Shown in pieces: positions 1-12,930 of a stretch of 64,000 bases of DNA; positions within the stretch are counted from its first letter, which is position 1; the number at the start of each line of letters is the position of its first letter. The position numbers and the translations under genes were made by a program. Location: positions 85,107,947 through 85,171,946 of the forward strand of contig NC_034410.1 in the NCBI RefSeq assembly GCF_002078875.1, written 5' to 3'. The notes beneath the pieces were generated by a model. That model was not told the origin of the DNA and did no database searches. It saw only the letters and a list, made by a program, of their open reading frames with translations. Origin of the DNA: Numida meleagris. Lineage: Eukaryota; Chordata; Aves; Galliformes; Numididae.

Positions 1-1817
1 TCTCTGCTTTTCAAATCAGTATCAATATACTCATTCATATGAAAAGGTACAGAAGGAAGGACTGACTGTGCCAGAAAAGTCATTAGATGTTATTTTCCCT
101 TGCTGCAGATCTTCCAAGAGATAGGATGGTTATGTTGAAGGTAATTATATAATATATGATCATTTAAATAATAAAGATTCTGAGACAAACATGGTAGTTA
201 TTTTCCCCTTAAAACTACAATCATTATACCAAACCATATTATGTCAATGCTAAAGGCAATGGAGTTATGCTTTTATTAAGCAGAATTCCATAATTAGCCT
301 GCCTGTTTTATTTTCTCCAAATAATGTTATTATTGATGTTATCATCCCTCTGAACTTAATGGTAGACAAATAAAGGTAATTATTTCCATAAGTATTGGCA
401 GTATTAAACATTTAATTAGGTAAAGTGGAAAGATTAGACAAAGTTTATTCTAAAACACAATGGATGAAATAATATTCTTCAGTATTTTTATCAGACTTAC
501 ATAGTTTGACTTTGTTAATGGCAGCACTAACTCACATGCCCATGGCTGGTATACTCAGCTAAAAATACTTCTAGTAGTTCACTCTATTGGGCCTACAGCT
601 TTGGCTTAATATAGCAACCCATATGACCAGCATCACATCAAATGTCTTCTTTTCAAAAAATGTTTTCCATGCTTTTGATGGTAAGTTCAAGTTGTGTAAG
701 CAGAGGCTGAAACACTTGCCACAAATTAAAGATATTTGGAGCAAGTAATAGGAAATCCGTCATATAGGGATAACAACTACACCTACAGTAGAAAACTGCT
801 GAGATTTCCTTCATTTTAACTGACTAAAGTACAGGCATCTAGTGACGACAATCATCCAGGTTTCATGGGGAAATAATGTACAGATTGAGAATATCCAGCA
901 GCCTCTTATACATGTAGATACATATACACATGTAGGGACATGATACATAATTTAAAGAGGGCTGTTCATATTCCTGTACAAATGATTGCTATGGGTATGT
1001 GATCAACTGCTCAAAACCACTCTGAAATGAAAACCAGTTCTACTTACCTAAGAGCTGAAGACAAATTAACAAGATTCTCTGGAGCAAGAATGAAAGAGCC
1101 AATGCAAAATTCAGTATAACATGCATTTATTTTCATCTTTGAGAATGGATTCCTCTACTGTAACTTTGTCATTTAAAAGTATGTTTAAAAATTCCACCAG
1201 AATCTCACCATGGGATACTCAGCCTAGAGATCAGCTAAATCCTTTTGCCACATCTAACCTTAATCACATCCAAGCTTAATCAAACACAAAGTTATCTCCA
1301 TAGATCGAAAGACTCAAACTAAAACTCAGACTATGCTAAAACTCATAAGGAAACCATTTTCTATGGGATATTTCTTGCAAAGAAACCCACTAAAAAGAAT
1401 CATTTTATAGAAAACAATCTCTACTGTCGCTAAGGTTTGTTTATACAAGTTGATTCTATCAAGCATGAAATTCACTTCCATGCTGCAGATCATAATTTTA
1501 TAGGCACTTATATTTTACACTTATGTATGTAATATAAAAATATTACATATAATTCAGTAGGCAAAACTGACAAAAACTGTAGTCAACAGGATGCTGTATT
1601 TTCAGTCCAAGACTTGACTGTCTGACACAACAGTGTTCAAATGATACATTTGTTGTATTCAAAAAAGTACAGTGTGGGGCATTTAGGATTTAGGTAGTAA
1701 ATTGCACGGTCTTTATCACAGCAGTCATGAAAGAGTTTAGAATTTACACCTTCCAGAATGATTACATTTACATGTACGATAAGCAGTTGTGCTTCTGTGA
1801 AAACAACAAAAAACTAA
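1..1817. other. AT-rich unique sequence, nothing recognised
   Basis: No repeat family, RNA gene or convincing reading frame is visible. All six frames are stopped at short intervals, as expected for AT-rich non-coding DNA. Ancient repeats too diverged to read by eye may be present. Confidence 0.5.
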
Positions 1818-2151
1818 GGTAGTGGAAATGCTAAATCACAGCTTGAGACAATGATTAAGCACCTGGCAGGAAGTCAGGGCCAACTGAGGGGAGCTCAGGT
1901 GCATGCAATGCACCTGAGTGACCAGAAGGGGTGGAGCCAGGATCCATCTCTTCCCAGATCTCATTTGAGGGTTGGCTGTAGAAGAAAGCATGTTTCTTTG
2001 GAGATCCCTGTATACATGAGGCCTTCTAAGGTAAGCAGTTTCTTTCCCTTATTTCTGTGCCCTCTGCTATCATGTTTGAACAAATCCTCACTTGTTGTGG
2101 TCTGGGATCTTGTTGCTCTGCTGTCATTGTTGCTCTTTCTGTTGTGTTACA
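1818..2151 (+). repeat. Diverged solo LTR, same family as the provirus LTRs
   Basis: This stretch aligns end to end with the long terminal repeats of the provirus at 32589-39281. Near its start, ggaaatgctaaatcac corresponds to ggaactgctgagtcat. It is followed by atgattaagcacctgg against ctgattgagcgcctgg, and by the shared block accagaaggggtgga at about 1921-1935. It ends in gttaca at 2151, as the 3' LTR does. The length, about 334 bp, matches the 333-bp 3' LTR. No internal retroviral sequence flanks it, so it is a solo LTR left by LTR-LTR recombination. The terminal TG appears mutated and no clear 5-bp target duplication remains (actaa on the left, cttaa on the right). An open frame of about 100 codons inside it is not a gene. 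Confidence 0.75.
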
Positions 2152-3638
2152 CTTAATTGTGTTACAATTAATCCTGAATTCCAGCCTTTAGCTGAGCATT
2201 ATTACTCTCAATAAGGTTTTATTGCCTGCAATTTGTTTTCTGGAATTTCACTTTGTTGGAAAGGTTATCATTTTCCTCATTAGCATAATGTGTTATTGAA
2301 GTATGAGTCTAGGATGGGTTCAAATAAATTGCATGCGCTCAGTTGCTGCCCATTAAAAGCAACCTTCACAAAAATGCTTGTCTTTTCACTCCTTCATCTT
2401 TTAGACAACAATATTTCCAAACTTTAAGAACGCCCTGAGATTTCCATATCTAAATAATACAGATCTTAACATTAACCTCCTGTTTTTAACACAATCCTCT
2501 TAGTTTCCAGTGCAGTTCCATGATGTGGAAGAGCATTGCCTACTGATAACTACTGGTGTTAATCAGTCAACAAACAAATCAAAAGCCTCTCCAAAACTAG
2601 GTTGGAAATCAAGCATTAAATTACTTATTTTTGCAAGGAAATTCAAAGTACCCAAACCTAGATAATTCTGGGCAACTTTAACACCACTTCCTTTGATATA
2701 AGTACTTCCTACAACCTCTACAATTCTAGATTTCTTAATTTACTCACCTTAGAGCATACTAATGTCATGGTTAATAATTTAACAGGAAAAGTTTAAATTC
2801 AATTAATACATGCACAGATAAGCATGTCTATAGCGCAATCCTAATTTTAAAATGGAAAATAAAAAATTCATATGGACTTGTAGGAGAAACTGAGCCTTAT
2901 TATTTTTAGAACTTTTTAATGAACATGGATTCTTTTTCTTTTGATAAGTATCATGAAAAATTGAGCATTCCTAATTTCCACTTGAAGTGATTCTTTCATA
3001 TTAGACATTTATTTACACAAATTGCTGGTATTAAATTGAATTATATTCCTGAAACTCCTCTGCTCATCGAATACTTTTAATCTTTAATAGAAATAGAACA
3101 GCTTTCCATTTACACAATGTACCTATATTATGAAATCAAGATAGCAAAGCAATATTGTTTTCAGATGACAAAAGAAATTAAATGACAATTATTCAGTATG
3201 CATACATATATAGTATAACCATATGATACATGCACAAATTAATATTTTTTAATCAGACTAATAAAACTTTTTAAATATTCGCGTTTTAACTTGTCAGATA
3301 AACTATATCTGTTCAAGAAGATGTAAAATTCCATCTTGCCGTAGACATTTACAAAAAGTTTATAACTGTTATTTTAGTTGAGATTTTTATCTGTGGTCCA
3401 AGGCTTTGTATAGTGATAACTTTTTCCTTTTCTATCTACTGCAAGGCCGGTTGTGGTAGGAGTGGTCCTACTGGATCTTTCAAGCTGGATCTTTGTATCT
3501 GGAGATCACATGTTAACCAACAACACACCAAAGTTTTGGAGAAGCTAAATTCTTCACCACAGTAAAGCTAGAAGTGCCCTGGCTGAAAGAGCTTGATAGC
3601 TTCAGCTAGCTCTTGAAGTGTTCTCAGTACTTCCTAAT

Positions 3639-3657
3639 TGTCATGATGATCATGACA
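3639..3657. repeat. 19-bp near-perfect palindrome
   Basis: Two 9-base arms, tgtcatgat and atcatgaca, are exact reverse complements around one central g. With so short a centre it is a palindrome rather than a stem-loop with a usable loop. It may be a binding site or chance. Confidence 0.6.
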
Positions 3658-5073
3658 TTTTCCAGGCTGAGTGTTGGCCTTACAAATACAGTTGCATTCT
3701 AGATACAGTATTTAGGTTGTGACTGGAATTCAGGTACTTGAAAAATTAATTTCTCCTAGATTTAAAAGCCATTCTTATGTTGCTGAGAAGTGAAATTTGA
3801 TTTGACAGTCCTAGCTCAGAGACTAACAGTATCAGAATTCTTCCAGGAACCTAGGAATGAAGAAGAATGTAATTTTCTTCTGGTAAGCCATTCTTTCCAG
3901 GCTTTGAGGAACTTCTGTTTTACTACACGCTTTCAACCACTGCTACAGTGACTATCACTTGTCTTTTCTCTAGACTTTACATCTGTAACTCATTTTTGTT
4001 AATTTGCAATATCTGAAGTAGGTGCCGAGATAATTAGAGAAAATTAATTTCTAGTTGAAGCTGATTTACCTTAGTGTGCATCTAGTAACATGATTTTTTT
4101 TACAGTAAATCACAGACACCTGTATTATGTGATAAATATTTTCTGATATTGTATACAATTTGTTAGCTAATATTTTTGGAAACAAGCACTTGATCTTCAT
4201 TGAGGTCAAGAATATTATGACATCCTAATAGACTTTATTTCAGTGCTCTGCCCCAGGCTTTACTGAAAGACGTACCACTTCCACAGTGCTTATCCAAAAA
4301 AATAATTGTAAATTTCTTAATTTTGGGAATTTTATGACTCTATAGATCATAGGACTAAGAAGGAAATGCCTTTTTGCAAAGGTCTTCAAAGATACGCTTA
4401 GTATTGTATGGCTTGTAGAGCTTAGAAATAAGTTGGTTCAAGGAGTGACACAAGCACAGTTTACAAAGCCCTTAACATAAATAGCTCTGATTTCAAGAAT
4501 CTAGAAGTTAGTTGGCTACTGTTCAAACACTTATAAGTACAGCTGAATGTTTTTTACAGTTAGTAAAAAGTCTTTGGAAACAAGATATTTTTAGTGTAAA
4601 AACACTATTTCAGTTAAATGTAGAAGAAAATATTTAAATGAATGACAGGTATATTCATGTTTGTCTATTAACTAATTATGTATTTTACAAGTCTTGAACA
4701 TAGCTAAAGAAAAGCATTATAAATTATCCCATAATTATGTTCTTAGAGTCCTTGTTCATACTTTCTTAGGTAAATAATGGTATATATGTGTTAGGTTATC
4801 TGCAGTCCTGATAAAACATCTACCAATGCTGGAACTGAGTTACTCTCATCTCAAAGGATTCAGAAGAAAGCTATGATAATAATTCCAAGTATAATGAGCA
4901 AAGACAGTTACCAAGTATGTATTCTTAACGGTGAGGGCTGTGTTGTGGTACTATGAGTGACTTTGAGGCAGATCGATATTGTGACTGTGGTGTCCATCAT
5001 TATCCTTTTTGAATTCTAGGTCAGTAATACAGATGGTGCCCTACTCTTGGCTCACTTTAAAGTGCATAGTCAG

Positions 5074-5460
5074 TCAATGGAAGTCATATAGTCCAGAAGA
5101 TGGAGAGAAATTCATAGAGATTCTGGGAGTGCACATCAGGTTCCCCGTAGATGTCATTGCCTGAAATGACTTATTGTGAACATACCAGAATATGGAGGGA
5201 AGGGTGCCCTTGCCAACAGTTTGAGAGTGAGAAATGAGACTTATCTCAGTTTGAATCCCCTTTGCAATGCAATTGTCTTCCTTCAGAGATCCACTGATAC
5301 CATGAGTGGGATGGCTGTCTGTGACATCTGACTCTGCTTTGCTGTCACTTGTGCCAAATTCCCAGGACTTGCACATGGCAGCCCCCTCTGGGATGCTGAT
5401 GGAACCTGAAAATTCCATTGATGTCTCAAAATACTCTTCAGTTTTCCCTCAGAGAGAGAC
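5074..5460 (-). other. Unidentified coding-like stretch, possibly an exon or retropseudogene
   Basis: On the minus strand a frame stays open for 114 codons from an ATG at 5418 to a stop at 5074. It remains open for about ten codons upstream of that ATG. The predicted peptide is mixed and protein-like (rich in S, T, E, D and K, with few long hydrophobic or homopolymer runs), unlike most chance frames in this AT-rich DNA. It begins MEFSGSISIPEGAAMCKSWE. Further upstream (about 5460-5610) another frame also gives a protein-like stretch with one stop, as if frameshifted. I do not recognise the protein. No poly-A tail, target duplication or convincing splice pair was found. It could be a decayed retrocopy, a lone exon or chance. 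Confidence 0.25.
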
Positions 5461-7065
5461 AACTAAAACTTAACTTCATACTGTTCGGACTGAACTTACC
5501 AGATAGTTTATGGTACACTGAACAGAATGAGTACAACAAAGATCTCTTACCTGAGTTTGCCTAGGAGTCAGTTACAGGTGGATACTTCCCTTCTCTCCCA
5601 TGTATTTGAATGACTTATTACACTATCACATTATGATGATTTAACTTGTTCACAAAACAATATAATGTTTGTATGCTTAGGTGCTTTACCAAGTGTCTTT
5701 ACCCAGTAATATAAGCAATATTAAAGAGAATTTTTAATTTTTTCTTTTCTAAAATTGATTATTCAGTCTCAGTTTGGTAGCAGCAAGCTGTCAGAAAGCT
5801 GGTCAAAAGCTTTTGAAGAATGAAGTAAATCTATCAAATAGCTAATAATTTTCCTTTAACCTTTGCTCAATTGCCATAGTCCAAGGAAATTTGTGGTATA
5901 AGATATCTTTGCAGAGGTTACTATTTTTTTGGTTCTCTATGAATTCTGTAGTGTAACTTTTCTGTTTAACCTAATTTATTTGTAGTTTACAGTAACTTTT
6001 TCTAACCTGTCGATCACATGCTCACACTTGACATAATAGAGATATATCAACTTGCTAGTATATTACTGCAGACAGTTAAAAAACCAAACAGGACAGATGT
6101 TGTGGACAACAGTTTAGGTATACAATATTAAATATTTTCAGAACACTAAGATAAACAAGCTAAAAATCATCAGAATTATATTTGTCCACTCTTTGAATTT
6201 CCTCTTTTGTTGCTTTAGCTTGTGTTGCCTCTTATTCAGTACATAAGAACGAAAGGCCTGAGATAAATACTTCCTACCAGCTTTTAGAAATATCCAGTTA
6301 ATATCTAAACTATCTGTGTTGATATCTAAACAATGACCACAATCACTTTACAAATTAGCAGCGCTAACTTAGGAGCAATGGTAAGTCAATCAACACACTT
6401 CTGATATTCTTAAACATTTCGAAGGTTTTGATTTCATATTCAGTTTGATATTGAAAATTGACAATATTCTGTAAGATATTAGCTTTTTAAAATTCAGAAT
6501 TTACATTTTACCTATTGTAGCTGATAGTTTAAAAATCAACTAAATGATAGTGAGACTTGATTAAGCTAAATATTCACAGCTGAACAACTAAAGAACTGAT
6601 AACTTTGTTGTTGGAACGTGGTTTTAGTAACTATATTTTGTTTACTTTTATTATATGAAGATGACTGGGGAAAAGGGAACTGAAGAGGTGCTGAGAAAGA
6701 AGGCTAATATGACTGGAGTTAGGTACTCTGCTACCCTTGTAGCTGAGTGATATGGATGAAATTTTGGTAATGCACAGTGAAAACTACCATGATCAATCAG
6801 ATCTTGTTGTAATGTATTCAAATTTGGAGGTGTGCTGATGTTCGTCTCAGAATGAATCAGAAGCTTTCGCTAAATAATGGTGGTTGTGTTTTGATATTGA
6901 CCATATTGTTGGTAGGTGAACTTAAACTAAGAAGAATGTGGAGTCTCATTGGCAAGTCAAGCTAAACATTCAGCAAATTTTAGTACTTCTCTTAGTGACC
7001 TTTAGCTTTTGCTAAAATTACCTTGATTTTATCTAAGATTTCTCTTTATCTGCATGGAAATTCCA

Positions 7066-7423
7066 GTTTGCAGAGGAGACCTTATTGCTCTCTACAACTA
7101 CGTGAAGGGAGGCTGTGGCAAGATGAGGGTCAGCCTCTTCTTCCACATAACTAATGATAGGACTACAGGGAATGGCCTCAAGTTGCGTCAGGGGAGATCA
7201 AAGTTGGACATCAGGGAAAACTTCCACTCCAAAAGAGTGGTCAAGTGCTGGAACAGGCTGCCCAGGGGGACAGTGGAGTCACTGACACTGAAGATGTTCA
7301 AGAAGTGTTTAGATGTTTTACTGAGGAACATAATTTAGTGGGAAATATTGGTGATAGGTGGACGGTTGGACTGGATGATCTTGGAGGTCTTTTCCAACCT
7401 TAGTGATTCTATCCTTCTATGAT
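7066..7423 (+). mobile_element. CR1 LINE, 5'-truncated 3' end
   Basis: CR1 is an avian non-LTR retrotransposon that copies itself by target-primed reverse transcription and usually leaves 5'-truncated copies. This one covers the last codons of ORF2 and the short 3' UTR. It reads tctacaactacgtgaaggga, then gtggtcaagtgctggaacag, then ggttggactggatgatcttg, and ends in degenerate attctat repeats at about 7423. The ORF2 C-terminal frame (7054-7338) is still open, suggesting a moderately young copy. The exact left end is uncertain by about 15 bp. Confidence 0.9.
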
Positions 7424-10400
7424 AAAGGAACCTCCCAACCACTTTCCAGCTGCAGTGGGCCTTGGGGTTGTTTGAACTCACTCCTTAAGTTTCTCTAGGT
7501 GCACAGACCATAATTTTCAATAAGTACTTAGGCCAACTAAATCCATAACTTTCTTCTCTCTGTTCTTGACTACGGTTTTTGTTCTCATGTTGTCTGCCAA
7601 CACAGGTGTTTGTGTTCCCTCACAAGGTGAGATGGATTGCTCTGGCTGCTAGCTGTGCATGGATGGAGTCCTGATATGGTTTACTATCTGGACACACAGG
7701 CACTTGCATAACCATGACAGAGTAGGCAGCATAGGGCAAGGACAAATGTCTAAGGGTGGAAGTTGATGAGGCAGGGGAGTCACTGTGGGGGTGAACAATG
7801 AGAACTAGCAGTTCTGCAGAAGACATCTTTTTGATCTACATCTTAAGATGCTGTCACAAGACCACTGTAACTTCACCTCATCAGGGTACTTGGAACAAAA
7901 TACTGCTGTCACTGTGAGCTATATGTTCCTCTGGACCACAGCAGTGAGACAAGCAGTAAAGCAGATGTCCTCAAAACAGGGTTAGTGGACAGCATGTTAC
8001 ACCAAACAGAGCCAAAGAAGCTTCTCATTGCCTTTTACTTAACTCCAACTAGTATTCAGCTGAGACACAGAAGACTGAGCTAGAGGGCATCCTCTGCTTC
8101 CATCAGAGAGATGGGACAGAAGTGGTTATGTGTTTCATATTCTCTTTTTGCTACTACTGAAAAATATCTTAATGTTTCTGTACAAGTGACTCATGCCAGA
8201 CTTTCAGGTATTTATTCCAGTACCTGACCTACAAAATCCATATGTTGACTTGTTCCATGGTCTATATAGCACTTACTTTGTATAAGAGATTACTGTCAAC
8301 CAAGAAAAATGAACATGTAGGTGCCTGCTTAGGATAATGAGATGTTTTTGTCCCTGACGTGATTCAGATGAGATCTTACATGGATCAAATATAGCAACAA
8401 CCTGGACCCTTCATGTTGTGGGACACTGGTGCTCATAATGGGGAGTTATTCCTTCCACATTGTTGTCTGTATGGATAAATAAATGACATCCAATACAAGA
8501 AATCTGTTCACAGTTGAATCTGTCAATGAAGTCAGTGAAACTGAGGTCCTTGAAACTGATGTCTTCCTACTGACTGGCTCCATCTTCAGTATGTCAGTTG
8601 AAGTAGAGCTTACCAGAGAGCATCTAACTCTCCTCAGGCATTAAATTAGACAGCCTAGCATTAAATCTAGAGTGAAATACAGATATAGTGAGATTGTGCC
8701 ACAATTGACAGTTAGGCACTCTAGGATAGTAATTCTCAATAGTGAAGGAGAGAATAAGAGTTTACCTAAACTGAGATTTATATTAGTTAGCATGCTTACC
8801 ACAGTTTTTCCAAAGCAGCCCATGTAAAATGTCTGCTCTTAAGACCATCCTCTCTTGACTGATTCTGTTAGCATGTGATGTGAGAGATTCAAAAGCAGTC
8901 TCAGGTGTGAGTATATTTGTATATATGTAATTATCTAGCTGTGTTTTGAATTTAGCCTCTCTATAACACTCAATGTCCTCTGAGAAATCCTGATGATACA
9001 AATTCTACAGCGGACACTGTGAAAGGCTTACTTTAAGGAAGAGAGTGCCTAGGCATGCTATTTCAAACATAGTATGCTAGTCTGCACAGCAGTGTGTCAT
9101 ACTTTAAAAAAAAAAAAAAAAAAAAGTTGATCACAATTCTCCAGGTAAGTGATTTTCATGGCAGCGATACAAAACACTGAAAGCTGATCTGATGACCCCC
9201 TCCCAGATTTCACCCTTCCATGCCCATTCCTGTCTCCTTCCCACTCTTATATTGGATAGTGTTGTGGAGTTAGAGACATATCTATGCATTATGCTGCAGG
9301 AGACTGATATCACTCAGGGAAAATTCCCTGTGGAAAATATTTATGGAAAACTAATACAAAATGTATTTCATGAACTCGGCTCCAGGACTTATGGAGATAC
9401 TTTCCTCAGTTAGGAAACTGTCAATCTATTGACTTAAAAGAACTTACTCTTGAGAGTAGTTCAAATTAAGTGCTCATTAATGTCAGTAGAAGTTGCAAAA
9501 GTGAGTTCCAAATTTAGCAATATGCAATAGCACATTAGATGATTTCTTGATCTGTTCTCTGAGAGCTCCAGGAAGTGAGCAGCAAACAGCTTGTTGATAA
9601 TATCCTGTTAAAGTGACTCTTCCTAATGGAAAATCTTCTTTTGGTTTTTAATTTCCTAAGCTGAAATTTTCTGTACACTTTGATATACCAGCCTGATACA
9701 AAAATGACTGCTACATGGCATTCCCAAGAAGATTCTTGTCACTGACACTTATTATAGGTTAGATAGAGTATAGGCAGAGGGTAGGATCCTAGTCATCTGC
9801 CTCTGGCATCTCTCTTGTTCTCCTCTAAGCCTGGTTGTAGGAGAAACAAGGCACCATACATCTTATTTTGGTGTTGTGATTCAATATATATATTTTTCTT
9901 TTAAAAAATATGCTATTTTATGTAGGCTGGGATTTTCATTTTATATTCAGCTCTGCTGTCAAAACTTCTGCAGTATTTCATACAGTAGCAAAACAAGAAT
10001 ATTTTTGTTGTAGCATCTATTACTGCAACAATCATTTAGGTCAGAAGTGATATTGAGGAGGTCACATGCTTTATGCAGTATTGTAGGGAATTGTGAATTG
10101 TTCACCCAATTACAACTTTACATTTAGTTACCTCTACTCAACTAAACAATCCTAGCTTGGGCCAGAAAATTCAAATAGTGGAACCTGAACATAACATGTG
10201 CGAATTAACAACACAGAGTTACTGATTCTGCCATTGAATTACCATTTTCAGCTTCATATAGGTTTTCTTCCATACTCATTAGAGTTAAAACTCCACTGAA
10301 CAGGGCTAAAAATGTTTGTGTGCATGGGAGTCAGGTAAAGACAATGGCAATAAGGGAATGAAGATAAAACAGAGGAGGAAAATGGGGAAAAAAAGAAAAA

Positions 10401-11485
10401 CAGTTTGCGAAGTCAGAAGACTGAAAAAATTGCTCATTACTACTTAACAAAATGTACTATAGAAAATTCAAATGGTGTTTTATTGATTCAAGCCTTTAGC
10501 TTCAAATGGAATCATTGATATATTGATATTCACATATGTAAGTACTGTTTAATGCCATGGTCTCATTTATTAAATGTACTTGTTGCAATAAAGCATTTTT
10601 AAAGGGAAAAAAATTAAGAAAAGTAAATTAAAACCTATGCAATTAATCACCTTTTGGTCTGTAAGAACCTCATATTTTATAGGGAGTGTATAAATGTTGT
10701 TTAGGTTTATCAGCAGCTAAACTCAAACCTTTGAAAAAGATGCTAAGCATAAACAAACAGTGGAATGGCTGATTTTTTTTTTTTTTACAGTAGTGGAATG
10801 CTGTCAATGAACTGAAGTTTACTGTTATTAAACAATAATTAAGCACTTGAAGCATAGTCTTACATTTGCTAATCTTGGTGACTGTTTACATGCTTCTGTT
10901 TGTTAAATGGCAAAGATTATTGATTTGGCAAATTCAGTACCACGTTGTATATTTTTATTCAGTCTATGTTTCTACATGCAGTTCAGCATTTTTAAATGTC
11001 AACTGCAAAGTATTATTGATCTGTAATTAAAAGTGCAGAGAAAAATTAGCATAGTAGAAGTTTATGGTCATTAGTACAAGTACAGTTAGGCAATTATTTA
11101 GCTTGCTTTAACATCTATTTTTTTTCCCAGGTATTGACCTAGAGTATGATACTCACCGCACACTTTTATTTTACTCAAAAGGCACGTTTAAGACTTAACA
11201 AGGAGTGGTACCTTATGGTTTTTTTGATATAAGCATTTTGTGGAATTAGCTACAATCTTATCTGAATGCTTTTCTTAAATTTAAGAATATTAAAAAAATA
11301 CACACATTAAAGAGCAAGTGTTACAGGTATACTCACTGTCCAGAAACATTCAGTGTCTGAAATCAGAAATATTCCTATAAGAATAGAGGTGAGGATAATA
11401 TGCGATTGAACTTTTCTTTCCAGCTTGAGATGTAGATACATTAATGAAGTACGTACTATTGACATATAAGGGCAAGAATGTACTT
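7424..11485. other. Unique sequence, nothing recognised
   Basis: No known repeat or gene could be identified. The part from about 7560 to 8130 is less AT-rich than its surroundings but gives no recognisable product. Short open frames on the minus strand around 8641-9001 have no identifiable domain. A 20-base A run lies at 9106-9125. Confidence 0.4.
9106..9125 (+). repeat. A20 homopolymer
   Basis: Twenty consecutive A residues. It could be the tail of a retroposed sequence, but no polyadenylation signal and no recognisable cDNA lie upstream, so only the homopolymer is called. Confidence 0.9.
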
Positions 11486-12930
11486 GGGAGCAAGCTAGCT
11501 GGGCTCACTGTGAGGACTTTAAACTGGAGCTGCTGGGGGAAGGTGATGTATTGCTGAGTGACAGAGAAGTGCTAGGGAATGCTGTCCACTACAGACTATC
11601 TAATCAAGAGGAGCCTGTTGATGAGGCCTTCCTGTGTCAGCTACAAGAAGTTTGGCACTCACTGGATCTCATCCTGATGGAGGATTTCAACCAGCATGGT
11701 ATGTGCTGGCATGACAACAAGACAATCTGTAAGTGATCCAGGAGACTCTTGGATTCCACTGATGATAACTTTCTGGTTCAAGTATTGGAAAGATCGACCA
11801 GAGATGAAGGATTGCTGGACCTGATGCTCACCAGTGCAGAGGAGATAATTAAAGAAATTAAGATTGGAGGCAGCCTGGGCTGCAACAACCACATCCTGTT
11901 TGAATCTGTGATCTCGAGGAATGTGGGCCTAGCAAAGAGTGGAGTTAGGACTCTGAACTTCAAGAGAACAAGCTTCAGGTTGTTTAAGGAATGTTGGATA
12001 AGATCTGCTGGGAAGGAGTCCTTAGAGACAAAGGAGTGGAAGAAAGCTGGCTGCTCTTTGAGAATGCCTTTCTGAGAGTGTAAGCGCTCTCCATATCAGA
12101 GTAAGAAAACAGGCAGAGGAAGCAGGGAGCTGGCATGGCTTGGCAAGGACCTGCTGGTAAATCTGAGGGAAAAGAAGAGTGTGTCACCTGGGAAGAATAT
12201 GGGGATGCTGTCCAGACTTGCAGAGATGGAATTAGGAAAGCCAAATCACAGGTAGAATTGAACTTGGTGAGAGATGTTAAGAACAACAAGAAGGGATTCT
12301 ACAGCTGCACAGGTCAGAAGAGACAGGCCAAAGAGAGCATACCTTCTCTGCTAAGTAAGAAAGGAGAACTGGCTACAACAGATATGGAGAAGGCTGAGCT
12401 ACTCAATGAGTTCTTTGCCTTGGTCTTCATTGGCAGCAAGAATTCTCACATCCTTGCATCTCTGCATGGGAACTGGAGTAGCAAACTCCCACCCACTGTA
12501 AGGGTGGAACAAGTCTGAGACAGACTCATGAGTCTTAATGTGTGTCTGGAAAAGAGAAAGCTGCAGGGATACCTCATTGCAGCCTTCCAATATTTAAAGA
12601 TATTTTATAAACGTGAGGGAAATCAACTTTTTACATGGGTAGATAGTGGTAGGACAAGAGGGAATGGTTTTAAACTAGAGGAGGGGAGATGGAGATTAGA
12701 TGTCAGGGGGAAGTTTTTTTACTGGGTGAGTAGTGAGGTGCTGGAATCTGTTGCCCAGGAAGGTTGTGGATTCCCCAGCCCTGGAGGTATTTAAGACTGA
12801 GTTGGATGGGGCCTTGGTCAATATGATCTAGTACTTGCTCTAGTGGCTGATGGCCATAGCTGTGGGGGGGGGGGCTAGAATTTGAGAATTTGATGATCCT
12901 TGGGGTCCCTTCCAACACAAACCATTCAAT
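11486..12930 (+). mobile_element. CR1 LINE with the reverse-transcriptase region missing
   Basis: The left part (about 11486-12516) is the C-terminal half of the CR1 ORF2 endonuclease and the linker to reverse transcriptase. It shows LILMEDFNQHGMCW at 11660-11703, then LLDLMLTSAEEI and a degenerate GCNNH where active copies have a G-C-S-D-H-type motif. The linker follows (VTWEEYGDAVQTCRDGIRKA, then AELLNEFFALVF). At about 12516-12535 it jumps straight to the 3' end (ctggaaaagagaaagctgca onward). That piece continues through the ORF2 tail and a 3' UTR ending near 12930. The whole reverse-transcriptase domain, which lies between these parts in intact CR1, is absent. Several frameshifts and stops are present. 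It may be an internally deleted copy or two adjacent insertions. The 3' UTR holds an 11-G run (12864-12874). Confidence 0.85.

Larger units (their letters stand above)
2152..7065. other. Mostly unique AT-rich sequence
   Basis: This is non-coding, AT-rich DNA without a recognisable repeat. Two items inside it are listed separately: a 19-bp palindrome at 3639-3657 and a coding-like stretch on the minus strand at about 5074-5460. Nothing else can be supported. Confidence 0.45.

Noticed and set aside
1851..2156. Open frame of about 100 codons on the plus strand
   Set aside because: It lies entirely inside the solo LTR and has no recognisable domain.
8641..9001. Two minus-strand frames of 60 and 72 codons in tandem
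   Set aside because: They overlap out of frame and have no recognisable similarity; there is too little to call a gene or pseudogene.
9106..9125. A20 as the tail of a processed pseudogene
   Set aside because: No polyadenylation signal or recognisable cDNA upstream.
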